Assembly (NCBI GenBank): GCA_947598455.1
Contig: CANQFI010000002.1
Coordinates: forward strand, 1 to 40,361
Direction: 5' to 3'
DNA: 40,361 nucleotides
Source of the DNA: an uncultured Bacilli bacterium
Lineage (GTDB): Bacteria > Bacillota_I > Bacilli_A > RF39 > UBA660
The notes under the pieces were generated by a model, which saw only the letters and a program-made list of their open reading frames with translations, had not been told where the DNA came from and made no database searches. Below, piece by piece: positions 1 through 7,495 of this stretch. The position numbers and the translations under genes were made by a program. Numbering within the stretch: position 1 is the first letter of the stretch; each line of letters opens with the position of its first letter.

Positions 1-2
1 AT

Positions 3-33
3 AAAAAAAGAAGTATTACTACTCTAATACTCC
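3..33 (-). terminator. Intrinsic terminator after alaS
   Basis: On the minus strand a 7-bp stem (AGTATTA/TAATACT, positions 12-18 and 25-31) is followed by seven U residues. The alaS stop codon (19-21) lies in the loop, so the hairpin begins inside the last codons. Confidence 0.8.
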
Positions 34-1761
34 TTTAATTCTTCTAACTCCTGCTGAAGAAGCTTCTTCTTTAATTATTCTAAAATGTCCTAATTCATTA
101 GTATTTTTAACATGTGGTCCACCACATAATTCTTTAGAAACATCTCCAATACTATAAACAGTTACAATATCTGGATATTTTTCTATAAACATACATTCTG
201 CTCCTGATTTAATAGCATCTTCCTTAGGCATTTCTTCAACTGTTACTGGAATTCCTTCCCTTATCCATTCATTTACTAAATCTTCAGCACGTTTCTTTTC
301 TTCATCACTTAATTTATGATCACAACTAAAGTCAAATCTCATTCTTTCATCAGTTATATTAGAACCCTTTTGATGAACATCTGGTCCAACAACTACTTTT
401 AAAGCTGCATTAAGTAAATGTGTTGCTGTATGATATCTAGTTTCTACTTCACTATTACCAGCTAAACCACCTTTAAACTTACCAGCTGAAGCTGTACGTG
501 ATTTTTCTTGATGTTCCATAAATTTAGCTCTATAACCATCTTCATCAACCTTTAAATTTCTTTCATTAGCAAGTTCAATAGTTAATTCCAAAGGAAATCC
601 ATAAGTATCAAATAAATGGAAAGCCGTTTCACCATCAATATCTTTATTATCTTTAGCTACTTTTTCAAATTCTTTTAAACCTTTTTCTAAAGTTCTGCCA
701 AATTTAACTTTTTCATTTTTTAATACTTCTAAAACAACATCATAATTATCTTCTAATTCTTTATAATACTTTTTATATTTATCTAATAATAATTTAGCTA
801 TTTGTTCTTCAAAATTACTATTAATATCAATACCTAATGTCTTAGCATGACGAATTGCTCTTCTAATTAATCTTCTTAAGATATAACCTTGATCTGTATT
901 AGAAGGTTTAATCCCTGCTGGATCTGCTGAAATAAAGACAGCTGTTCTTAAATGATCAGCAATAATTCTCATACTCTTTTCATTACCCTCATAAGGTGCC
1001 TTAGCAATACTAGCAATTAAATCAATAACATCTTTCCAAATGCTTGATAAATAGTTATCATTAACCCCCTCTAAAATTGCTGTTGTTCTTTCAACACCCA
1101 TTCCTGTATCAACATTCTTCTTAGGTAATTCGGTAACTACCCCATTACTATCTTTATAAAATTGCATAAAGACATTATTCCATATTTCAACCCATCTACT
1201 ATCTTCAGGATCAAAATTTTCTGGTATTTCATCATTACTTCTAAAATAAAATATTTCTGTATCTCCCCCACAAGGTCCAGATTCTCCAGCTATCCAGAAA
1301 TTATCTTCTACTGTCTTAGCAATTCTTTCTTTAGGAATACCTAAACTTAACCATTTATTATAACTAACTTCATCAAATGGAATATCATCATTTCCCGCAA
1401 AAACCGTAACTCCTAATCTTTCAACTGGAATATTTAAATGTTTAGTTAAAAACTCAAAACTCCATTCAATACTTTCATCTTTAAAATAATCGCCTAAACT
1501 CCAATTACCTAACATCTCAAAAAATGTATGATGTGTCACATCTCCAACTGAATCCAAGTCATTAGTTCTTACACATTTTTGATAATCAACTAATCTTGTG
1601 CCATATGGATGTGGTTGACCCATTAAATAAGGAATTAATGGTTGCATACCAGCTGTATTAAATAATACCGATGGATCATTTTCGGGAACAACTGGTGCAC
1701 TAGGTATTTGTTTATGTCCTTTTTCTATAAAAAAATTAATATATAAATCTTTCAAATTCAT
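19..1761 (-). CDS. alaS: Alanyl-tRNA synthetase, short form lacking the C-terminal domain
   Basis: Charges tRNA-Ala with alanine in the cytoplasm. The N-terminal class II catalytic core is clear (residues 1-240, with FEMLGNWSLGDYF, then GESGPCGGDTE and the VDTGMGVER motif near 218-225), followed by a tRNA-recognition region. The editing domain carries the metal-binding set HTATH (444-448) and CGGPH (546-550). The protein is 580 residues, while typical bacterial AlaRS is about 870; it ends right after the editing domain, so the DHHA1/C-Ala region is absent. The stop codon is followed at once by a good terminator, so this looks like a natural end rather than a frameshift. It starts 2 bases after the kinase-like gene upstream and shares the alanine T-box leader at 2290-2494. 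Confidence 0.95.
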   Translation of the reverse strand: MNLKDLYINFFIEKGHKQIPSAPVVPENDPSVLFNTAGMQPLIPYLMGQPHPYGTRLVDYQKCVRTNDLDSVGDVTHHTFFEMLGNWSLGDYFKDESIEWSFEFLTKHLNIPVERLGVTVFAGNDDIPFDEVSYNKWLSLGIPKERIAKTVEDNFWIAGESGPCGGDTEIFYFRSNDEIPENFDPEDSRWVEIWNNVFMQFYKDSNGVVTELPKKNVDTGMGVERTTAILEGVNDNYLSSIWKDVIDLIASIAKAPYEGNEKSMRIIADHLRTAVFISADPAGIKPSNTDQGYILRRLIRRAIRHAKTLGIDINSNFEEQIAKLLLDKYKKYYKELEDNYDVVLEVLKNEKVKFGRTLEKGLKEFEKVAKDNKDIDGETAFHLFDTYGFPLELTIELANERNLKVDEDGYRAKFMEHQEKSRTASAGKFKGGLAGNSEVETRYHTATHLLNAALKVVVGPDVHQKGSNITDERMRFDFSCDHKLSDEEKKRAEDLVNEWIREGIPVTVEEMPKEDAIKSGAECMFIEKYPDIVTVYSIGDVSKELCGGPHVKNTNELGHFRIIKEEASSAGVRRIKGVLE

Positions 1762-1763
1762 TT

Positions 1764-2282
1764 CTACTTCATTCCTTCCAATATTTTATCTACTTCTACT
1801 TCTAAATTTTCATCAAATAAATTATTAATTACATAATCAAACTTTTCATAATTATCTAATTCTAATTCTGTATGATGTAATTTCTCACTCTCTGTTAAAT
1901 TTCTTTTAAATTTATTAGCATTAACTCTTAAGCTAATAACTTCACAATCTTTTAATTTAGTAAAATATTCTATTTCATGAACTAATCTAACATCAGATAT
2001 GATAACATTTTTAATTCCTACTTTTTCATATACTTTCATATCATCAAATAGACGTTTCGTCATAAAATCCTCATCAATCGCTCGTAATGTATCACCCATA
2101 TTTTGTAAAAATTCTCGTGGTTTATCTTCTTCTTTACCATTCCAATTAGATAATTCTAACGCAAATAATTTAATATATTTGCTAAAACTTGTAATAACTG
2201 TCTTATCTAATTTATCTTGAATAATTTTCGCAACTTCATTTTTACCACTACCAGCTTTACCTGCTATTAAAAATATCCTCAT
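1764..2282 (-). CDS. P-loop (deoxy)nucleoside monophosphate kinase-like protein
   Basis: 172 residues. The N-terminus has a Walker A motif GKAGSGKN (residues 8-15) after a hydrophobic strand, and a later strand-plus-acid segment IISDVR (94-99) like that of phage deoxynucleotide monophosphate kinases and dephospho-CoA kinase-type enzymes. It probably phosphorylates a nucleotide; the substrate cannot be read from the sequence. A strong Shine-Dalgarno GAAGGAGG precedes the ATG. It is the first gene after the alanine T-box leader and ends 2 bases before alaS, so its expression should rise with alaS on alanine starvation. Nothing in the protein itself suggests a role in alanine metabolism. Confidence 0.7.
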   Translation of the reverse strand: MRIFLIAGKAGSGKNEVAKIIQDKLDKTVITSFSKYIKLFALELSNWNGKEEDKPREFLQNMGDTLRAIDEDFMTKRLFDDMKVYEKVGIKNVIISDVRLVHEIEYFTKLKDCEVISLRVNANKFKRNLTESEKLHHTELELDNYEKFDYVINNLFDENLEVEVDKILEGMK

Positions 2283-2289
2283 AAGTCCT

Positions 2290-2494
2290 CCTTCAAAATA
2301 AAAACCACATTACTTGCAAGGAGCAAATAATGCGGTACCATCCTTTATTTTACTTAATTTACGATAACGGTCTCCCGCTTAATCTCCGAAGGTAGCTCTT
2401 TCATTTAATTTCTTCCTAGTTTCCACCACCCACTAGTTCTCTCTAAAGTCCTTAAATTACTTTGTCTTCATCACCAATTAATAATAAACTTAAT
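2290..2494 (-). promoter_or_regulatory. T-box riboswitch, alanine specifier
   Basis: Reading the minus strand, the leader has a GATGAAGA/AGAGAG Stem I region, a GGTGGTG distal segment, a CGTTATC element and the T-box core GGATGGTACCGC (near 2332-2343). The T-box overlaps a strong terminator hairpin, ACCGCATTA/TAATGTGGT (2304-2336), followed by TTTTTATTTT. The likely specifier is GCT at 2394-2396 in the context GAGCTACC, an alanine codon, which agrees with alaS downstream. Known mechanism: uncharged tRNA-Ala pairs with the specifier and the T-box bulge and stabilises the antiterminator. Confidence 0.9.
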
Positions 2495-2500
2495 AAATAA

Positions 2501-2529
2501 ATTATATAAAAATATTTAAAAAATGTAAA
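2501..2529 (-). promoter_or_regulatory. Sigma-A-type promoter for the T-box/kinase/alaS operon
   Basis: TTTACA (2524-2529), 17-bp spacer, TATAAT (2501-2506). The predicted start near 2494 opens the T-box leader. The -35 box lies inside the terminator arm of the upstream permease gene. Confidence 0.75.
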
Positions 2530-2556
2530 GAAATACTTTTACTCCTTACATTTTTT
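2517..2556 (-). terminator. Terminator of the PerM-type gene
   Basis: AAAAAATGTAA pairs with TTACATTTTTT across the stop codon of the permease gene (2539-2541). The 5' arm is coding sequence (the Lys-Lys-Cys-Lys end) and the 3' arm contains the TTTACA -35 box of the next promoter. Confidence 0.6.
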
Positions 2557-3555
2557 AATAGCTCTTTGTAAATGTTCTACACATACTTTAATAATTGCTA
2601 TTATTGGTGTTGCTAAAATCATTCCCACAATTCCAAATAAATTACCAAATAAAAGTAATCCAAGGATAATTAAAACAGGACTTATTTTAATACTTTTACT
2701 CATCACTATTGGTTGTAAAACATAATTTTCAATACTTTGTACTATCACACATATAATAATTGTTATAATTCCTAACATTTTACTTTCTGTAAAACCAACA
2801 TAAACTGCTAAAATACTTCCAATATATGGTCCTATATATGGTATTAAATCCGTAATACCACATAAAATACCTAACAATAATGAAGCATCTAAACCTACTA
2901 TCATAAACAATATCGTATCCATTACAAAAACACAAAAAGCTACTAACAAAGTCCCATTTACACATTTTCTAACTTCCATACTTACTTCTTGTGTTAAATT
3001 AATAAAAACACATTTATACTTTTTAGGAATAATATCATTTATCATTGTAACTATTTTCTCATAATCCATACTTATATAAAGACCCAAGATTAAACCTATC
3101 AAAGTAATTCCTAAATATTTAAATAATCCCTTAACAAGACTAACTAAATATAAAGGCAAATTATCCATAAAAAAAGCTAAAATTTTATCTAAATAAACTC
3201 TTAATCCCCATGTTTTAATTTTTCCAACTAATATTCCAAAAAAAGAAGGTAAAATATCACTTAATTCACTTATTTCTTTATATATCGTGGGAATTAATAA
3301 ATAAAAGAATAATAAAATTATAATTATTATAAATAAAAATAAAGCCACACATATAAAGTTTCTCTTATATCCCTTACTTAATTTATTAACTAAAGGATTT
3401 ACCAGCCATGCATAAATAAATCCCACAAACAATGGAATTAAAATTTCTAAAATCAATTTCAAATAGGGTATTATCTTCAAATATTTAACAATAAAAACTA
3501 CTAAAATAATAGCTATTAAAAACAAAACTATTTCTTTAAGTTTTTCTAATTTCAT
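2539..3555 (-). CDS. AI-2E/PerM family membrane permease
   Basis: 338 residues with about eight hydrophobic segments, the usual size and profile of the AI-2E (PerM) exporter family. It has the family's conserved late segment GITDLIPYIGPYIG (234-247) and a C-terminal PIIAII segment. Substrates in this family are mostly unproven (autoinducer-2 export, Na+/H+ exchange in some members), so none is assigned. Start: ATG 6 bases after AAAGGTGAT. The position between recD2 and alaS matches the place of yrrI in Bacillus, which supports orthology. A terminator separates it from the small gene upstream. A second family member is at 28728-29822. Confidence 0.85.
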   Translation of the reverse strand: MKLEKLKEIVLFLIAIILVVFIVKYLKIIPYLKLILEILIPLFVGFIYAWLVNPLVNKLSKGYKRNFICVALFLFIIIIILLFFYLLIPTIYKEISELSDILPSFFGILVGKIKTWGLRVYLDKILAFFMDNLPLYLVSLVKGLFKYLGITLIGLILGLYISMDYEKIVTMINDIIPKKYKCVFINLTQEVSMEVRKCVNGTLLVAFCVFVMDTILFMIVGLDASLLLGILCGITDLIPYIGPYIGSILAVYVGFTESKMLGIITIIICVIVQSIENYVLQPIVMSKSIKISPVLIILGLLLFGNLFGIVGMILATPIIAIIKVCVEHLQRAIKKCKE

Positions 3556-3567
3556 ATATCACCTTTG

Positions 3568-3590
3568 AAAAAAAGACCTAATAATAGGTC
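3568..3590 (-). terminator. Terminator after the 51-residue gene
   Basis: 6-bp stem GACCTA/TAGGTC (3575-3580, 3585-3590) with a 4-base loop, then seven U on the minus strand. It lies directly at the stop codon of the small gene and upstream of the PerM start. Confidence 0.8.
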
Positions 3591-3746
3591 CTACATTTCA
3601 TCTATGATACAACATGTTTCCATATTTTTCATTTTTTCTTTTAAACATCCAATCATTAAGCCAGCCATCATTGACATTGCACTAGCTCCAACTATAATCA
3701 TTATATTAGATTTATTTTGCATCATATCTTGCATCATTTTTTTCAT
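3591..3746 (-). CDS. Met-rich 51-residue membrane miniprotein
   Basis: Small ORF supported by a Shine-Dalgarno (AGAGGTGA, 7 bases before ATG) and by a terminator immediately after its TAG. The protein has 13 Met in 51 residues. It has a Met/Gln-rich amphipathic start (residues 1-12), one hydrophobic segment (about 15-35, IMIIVGASAMSMMAGLMIGC), and a short charged tail with a Cys-Cys pair (45-46). One membrane pass with the tail in the cytoplasm is likely. It lies 12 bases downstream of recD2 and is probably co-transcribed with it. I do not recognise the family. Small proteins also occur near recD2 in Bacillus, but I cannot show homology. Confidence 0.65.
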   Translation of the reverse strand: MKKMMQDMMQNKSNIMIIVGASAMSMMAGLMIGCLKEKMKNMETCCIIDEM

Positions 3747-3758
3747 TTTAATTCACCT

Positions 3759-5972
3759 CTACAAAGTAGTATGCTCATTATCTAAAAATTTATTCACGAG
3801 TTGTGTTTTTAAATATGTCTTACGATTTGTCGAATAATCATTATTCGTTGCCATAATAAAACTTTCCATTTCGCCAATAATTACCAAACTTTTTTTAGCT
3901 CTTGATACACCTGTATAAATTAATTTATTATAAAGCATTTTATAATAACTCTTTGATATTGGCATTATAACATGAGCAAACTCTGAACCCTGACTTTTAT
4001 GAATGGAAATAGCATAAGCATGTTTAATATTTATCAAATCTTCTCTTCCATAAATGATTTCATTACCATCAAAATTAATCGTAAAAATTTCTTTTTTCTT
4101 TGGATTCATTATTGTACCTATACTACTAATATATCCAATATCACCATTAAATATGTTATTATCTGGATCATTAACTAATTGTAATACTTTATCATGTTCA
4201 CGATAAACAATATCTCCTACTTTAACTTCATGTTTATTTTTATCCTTTGGATTAAATATTTCTTGTAATAAAACATTTAAATTATCAATTCCATTTTCAC
4301 CCTTATACATTGGTGCTAATACTTGAATATCTTCTTCTGTTAATCCTTTACCTTTACTCATAATACATATTTTCTTAATCATCTCTTTAATAGCTAAGCC
4401 ACTAGCTCTTAAAAAGTTATAATCATCTGTCTGAGCATCAAAATCTTCTCTTAAATTATGATCTTTAATTTCTTTAGCTAATATCGGAATATAAGAATTA
4501 TCACTTTGACGATAAATTTGTTCTAAAATAGTATGTGTAAACATCTCACTATCTATTAAATCATTTAATATTAAACCAGGTCCCACTGAAGGCAACTGAT
4601 TAGCATCCCCTACTAACACTAATGTAATATTATGTCCTATTCCTTTAAGTAAAGAATCAAATAAATAAGTATCAATCATACTTGTTTCATCAATAATAAT
4701 TAATTTATGATAATTTTTGTTATATTCATTAATTTGAAATTCATTTTTCTCTTTATTCCATTTTAAATATCGATGAATAGTCATTGCTCCTAAACCAGTT
4801 GAATCACTCATTTTTTTAGCTGCTCTTCCCGTTGGCGCAAGTAGTGCTATTTCATTTATAATATCTTTATAATTTAAATTATTAATTCTTATATATAACT
4901 TAACTATTGAGTTGATAATCGTTGTTTTACCAGTTCCAGGACCACCCGTTATAATACTAACTCGATTAGTTAAAGCATTTTTAATCGCTTTCTTTTGATC
5001 AACATTATATTTAACTCCATATTCTAATTCTATTCCAGAAATTAAAGCTTCAAAATTATCAATTCTTGGATTACTATGACGAGCTATTAACTCTAAATTA
5101 AGAGCTATATCTTCTTCATAATCATAATATTCTTTTAAAAACAAGTTATTGCCTTTAACTATAATATCCTTATTTTTTACTAATTCTGCTAAATAATTAT
5201 CTAGTTCATCTTCCGTAATAAATATCTTAAATTCATTCCTAATATTACTAAATAATTCTTCTTTATATATATAGGTATCTCCATTTTTAAAACCTAATCT
5301 TTTAAAAGATTCAATTATACAAGCCAAAACTCTTTCATGACTATTAGCTTCTTTCATTGCTAAAAATACTCTATCTAACTTATTAAAATCTATTATATCT
5401 ATTAATGAATAAATATTTTTATCAACTATTTCTAAGGAACTTTCTCCCCATCTATTTAATATTGATAATGCTTCATTAATTGTAAAACCTAACTTTTTTA
5501 AATTAACAATTATTTCATCTGTACTTTGATACTTAACTATTGAATTATATATCCTTTTAGCTTTTACTTCTGAAATTCCTGGTACTTTAAGCAATTCTTG
5601 ATAATCAGCTTTTATTAAAGATAAAGCATCCTCACCTAAAGTATCAACTATTGCCATAGCTGTTTTCTCTCCACATCCTTTTACTAAAGAACTAGATAAA
5701 AAATCAATTACCGCATCTTTACCTTTTGGCTCCTCTCTTTCATAAGAAGAAACTTGAAATTGATTACCATATCTTTCATTAAAAACATAATTACCAGTTA
5801 ATTTATAATAATCTTCACCATTTAAATCAGCAAAATAACCAGTAAAAGTAATGGTCTTATTCTCATACTCTTTCATTTCATCTGATGCTTCTTTTACCCT
5901 AAATAAACCTACTTTATACCCATTATCTGATTCAAATATCATTTGTTTAAATTTTCCTCTAATGTATTCCAT
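3759..5972 (-). CDS. recD2: RecD2-like ATP-dependent DNA helicase
   Basis: Superfamily 1B 5'-3' DNA helicase of the stand-alone RecD2 (YrrC) type, acting in DNA repair and replication-fork maintenance without RecBC. The N-terminal part has the OB-like/helix-hairpin-helix region (LVKGCGEKTA and VPGISEVKA, about residues 95-140). The helicase core has Walker A GGPGTGKTT (343-351), the GRAAKKM motif, Walker B DETS (428-431), GDANQLPSVGPG and the C-terminal AISIHKSQGSEF and YTGVSRAK motifs. Length 737 is normal for the family. An in-frame ATG exists 15 bases upstream at 5987, but GGTGAT lies between the two ATGs at the right distance for the one at 5972, which I choose. It precedes the 51-residue gene and the PerM gene. 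Confidence 0.93.
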   Translation of the reverse strand: MEYIRGKFKQMIFESDNGYKVGLFRVKEASDEMKEYENKTITFTGYFADLNGEDYYKLTGNYVFNERYGNQFQVSSYEREEPKGKDAVIDFLSSSLVKGCGEKTAMAIVDTLGEDALSLIKADYQELLKVPGISEVKAKRIYNSIVKYQSTDEIIVNLKKLGFTINEALSILNRWGESSLEIVDKNIYSLIDIIDFNKLDRVFLAMKEANSHERVLACIIESFKRLGFKNGDTYIYKEELFSNIRNEFKIFITEDELDNYLAELVKNKDIIVKGNNLFLKEYYDYEEDIALNLELIARHSNPRIDNFEALISGIELEYGVKYNVDQKKAIKNALTNRVSIITGGPGTGKTTIINSIVKLYIRINNLNYKDIINEIALLAPTGRAAKKMSDSTGLGAMTIHRYLKWNKEKNEFQINEYNKNYHKLIIIDETSMIDTYLFDSLLKGIGHNITLVLVGDANQLPSVGPGLILNDLIDSEMFTHTILEQIYRQSDNSYIPILAKEIKDHNLREDFDAQTDDYNFLRASGLAIKEMIKKICIMSKGKGLTEEDIQVLAPMYKGENGIDNLNVLLQEIFNPKDKNKHEVKVGDIVYREHDKVLQLVNDPDNNIFNGDIGYISSIGTIMNPKKKEIFTINFDGNEIIYGREDLINIKHAYAISIHKSQGSEFAHVIMPISKSYYKMLYNKLIYTGVSRAKKSLVIIGEMESFIMATNNDYSTNRKTYLKTQLVNKFLDNEHTTL

Positions 5973-6010
5973 CGTAAGTATCACCATTTATAATTTTATC
6001 ATACCCAATC

Positions 6011-6036
6011 AAAAAAAGCGAATGTTTTTTCGCTTT
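6011..6036 (-). terminator. Terminator of the 6040-6937 gene pair
   Basis: 8-bp stem AAAGCGAA/TTCGCTTT (6015-6022, 6029-6036) followed by a U run on the minus strand. The inverse orientation also has a T run, but no plus-strand gene approaches it. Confidence 0.8.
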
Positions 6037-6039
6037 CTT

Positions 6040-6267
6040 TTATAGATCATTTTTATGTTTTTTTGTAAAATAAAGTAATGCTTTATCAAATTCTATTTCA
6101 TTATCAAGTTTAAAAACTTCATTTCCTTTACCCATTTTACGTATACAAAAGTCTTCTTCATTATTTTCATTAGTTAAATATAAATATGAAATATTATTTT
6201 CTGTTATTTCATCAATTATAAAATAATCTTGACCATCTTCTAAAGTTATATATTCCAAATTTTCCAT
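6040..6267 (-). CDS. Small acidic protein, possibly DUF1292-like
   Basis: 75 residues, rich in Asp/Glu, predicted beta strands around ITLEDGQDYFIIDEI and SYLYLTN, ending FDKALLYFTKKHK. The layout (short acidic strand pattern, then EFDKA near the C-terminus) resembles the DUF1292/YrzB family of Bacillota, whose function is unknown; the match is by eye only. An upstream in-frame ATG at 6312 would overlap the preceding gene. The ATG at 6267 follows AGGTGTGAT and leaves a 7-base gap, so it is preferred. It is the second gene of a two-gene operon with 6275-6937. Confidence 0.55.
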   Translation of the reverse strand: MENLEYITLEDGQDYFIIDEITENNISYLYLTNENNEEDFCIRKMGKGNEVFKLDNEIEFDKALLYFTKKHKNDL

Positions 6268-6274
6268 ATCACAC

Positions 6275-6937
6275 CTACTTACTTTGTTTAAATTGTTCAA
6301 CTTTATCTTCATTTTCCGTTAATTCATTATAAATAAGTAGATATTTTTGTATTGCATCCATATATTTGTCTGTATCTACTACTAACTTACCATCTACTTC
6401 TTTACATAATCCTTTTTCTTTGCAATAATTAACAAAACTATTACAATCTGTACAACCATTTAAATTTAATTGATGAAATAATTTATCCATACATTCTAAA
6501 GTGCTTTCTTTATTCCAACCAACTTTTTTAAAAACACCATAAACAAATGAATCGAAATCCATTTCTTTTTCATCAAAATTTAAAGCTATACCACTATAAT
6601 CATACCAATAATATTGTGGATCAGAAGCACGATGAGTTCCTGAAATAACAGCCGTATATCCCGCTGTAACCGAAGGATTAGTAGCTGTCTTAGTTTCCAC
6701 ATATCCTTTAACACCAGTAAATCCAGCCACTAAAGTTCCAACACCTAAAATAGTAATCATAGCTCCAGTTATAAACCCTTTTCTTAAACCTACACAATGT
6801 CCATCATTTACACCCTTGATATAACCTTTACGAAAAACTGCATCTTCTCTTTCTTTTTGTTTTTCATCTACAACACTTATATCTCTAGCCACTAAATATT
6901 TTTTTAATTTTTTTTCAAATAAATCATTATTTACCAT
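6275..6937 (-). CDS. Single-pass membrane protein of unknown function
   Basis: 220 residues. A charged cytoplasmic N-terminus (1-50) is followed by one hydrophobic segment (about 55-75, ITGAMITILGVGTLVAGFTG). An exported domain comes next, with an aromatic patch (YYWYDY) and a CTDC motif plus further Cys. I do not recognise the family. The first in-frame ATG (6950-6952) would fall at the predicted transcription start of the promoter at 6957-6985. The ATG at 6937 lies 7 bases after GGGTG and is the better start. The layout resembles that of the gene at 7496-8509 on the other side of the transposase relic. Confidence 0.7.
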   Translation of the reverse strand: MVNNDLFEKKLKKYLVARDISVVDEKQKEREDAVFRKGYIKGVNDGHCVGLRKGFITGAMITILGVGTLVAGFTGVKGYVETKTATNPSVTAGYTAVISGTHRASDPQYYWYDYSGIALNFDEKEMDFDSFVYGVFKKVGWNKESTLECMDKLFHQLNLNGCTDCNSFVNYCKEKGLCKEVDGKLVVDTDKYMDAIQKYLLIYNELTENEDKVEQFKQSK

Positions 6938-6956
6938 AATACCACACCCCATTTAT

Positions 6957-6985
6957 AATATACTACACTTACAAAATAGTGTCAA
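6957..6985 (-). promoter_or_regulatory. Promoter of the 6040-6937 operon
   Basis: Consensus TTGACA (6980-6985), 17-bp spacer, TATATT (6957-6962). The predicted start near 6950 leaves a leader of about 12 bases before the ATG at 6937. This argues against the longer reading frame. Confidence 0.75.
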
Positions 6986-6995
6986 AAATATCAAA

Positions 6996-7203
6996 CTAAA
7001 TAATTATTTTATACTCAACACTTAATAAAATTATTTCTTTTATATTAAATTCTTCTACACATACTAATACATAATATTTATTGACCACCCTAAAAACAAT
7101 AGCATTAATTATTCTTCCATTTATTTTATTTTCGATATCCTTTTATTTCTACTTCTTTTAGTTTAGGTAAAGTTATCTTTTTATTTATTAAATCTAACTT
7201 CAT
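6996..7203 (-). pseudogene. Decayed IS200/IS605-family TnpB fragment
   Basis: The 530-base gap between the two unknown genes is not empty. On the minus strand from 7203, a frame encodes a 25-residue piece with INKKITLPKLKEVEIKGYRK, then a stop. A +1/-1 shift near 7130 gives INGRIINAIVFRVVNKYYVL followed by VCVEEFNIKEI, ending in a TAG at 6996. The order 'N-K-I-x-L-P-K-L-(V/K)-x-I-K-G-Y-R ... I-N-G-(R/K)-I-x-(N/S)-A ... K-Y-Y-V-(S/L)-x-x-V-E-E' is the segment of TnpB just before its RuvC-I motif. The catalytic part is gone. Upstream bases to about 7260 may belong to it but are too worn to assign. From there to 7420 I see nothing. Confidence 0.65.
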
Positions 7204-7420
7204 ATTTATTTTTTATATAGTTTGCACGATAGCTATCTTATACTTCCAAAGATAATTAACAATTAAAAATGAAATTTGTTTAATTAAATCAATATTAGAT
7301 AGGAAAGTATTATCTTTTTTCTTACTTATCATATAATTAAATATAAACATAATACATCATATAGTTTTATTAATTAATTCTTTTTACTTATATGATCCTA
7401 ACAATTTCTATCATAAAATG

Positions 7421-7450
7421 ATTATACAATATAAAATTAGCGCTTGCTAA
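7421..7450 (-). promoter_or_regulatory. Promoter-like site with short inverted repeat
   Basis: TTAGCA (7445-7450), 18-bp spacer, TATAAT (7421-7426), read on the minus strand. TTAGC/GCTAA form a small inverted repeat (7437-7450). The 14 bases GCTAATTTTATATT next to the -10 box also occur in the hrcA promoter at 19697-19725. No intact gene follows before the relic at 7203. Confidence 0.4.
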
Positions 7451-7467
7451 TATATACCCATAAAATT

Positions 7468-7493
7468 TAAAAAAAGTGATAATCTAATCACTT
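7468..7493 (-). terminator. Terminator after 7496-8509
   Basis: Stem AAGTGAT/ATCACTT just past the stop codon, then a run of seven U on the minus strand. Confidence 0.8.
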
Positions 7494-7495
7494 CT

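Noticed and set aside
2780..2965. Small minus-strand ORF inside the PerM gene
   Set aside because: Overlaps the permease in another frame, with no ribosome-binding site.
3565..3837. Plus-strand 90-codon ORF
   Set aside because: It lies antisense to the 51-residue gene and the recD2 end, has no ribosome-binding site, and reads as low-complexity hydrophobic sequence, typical of a shadow frame.
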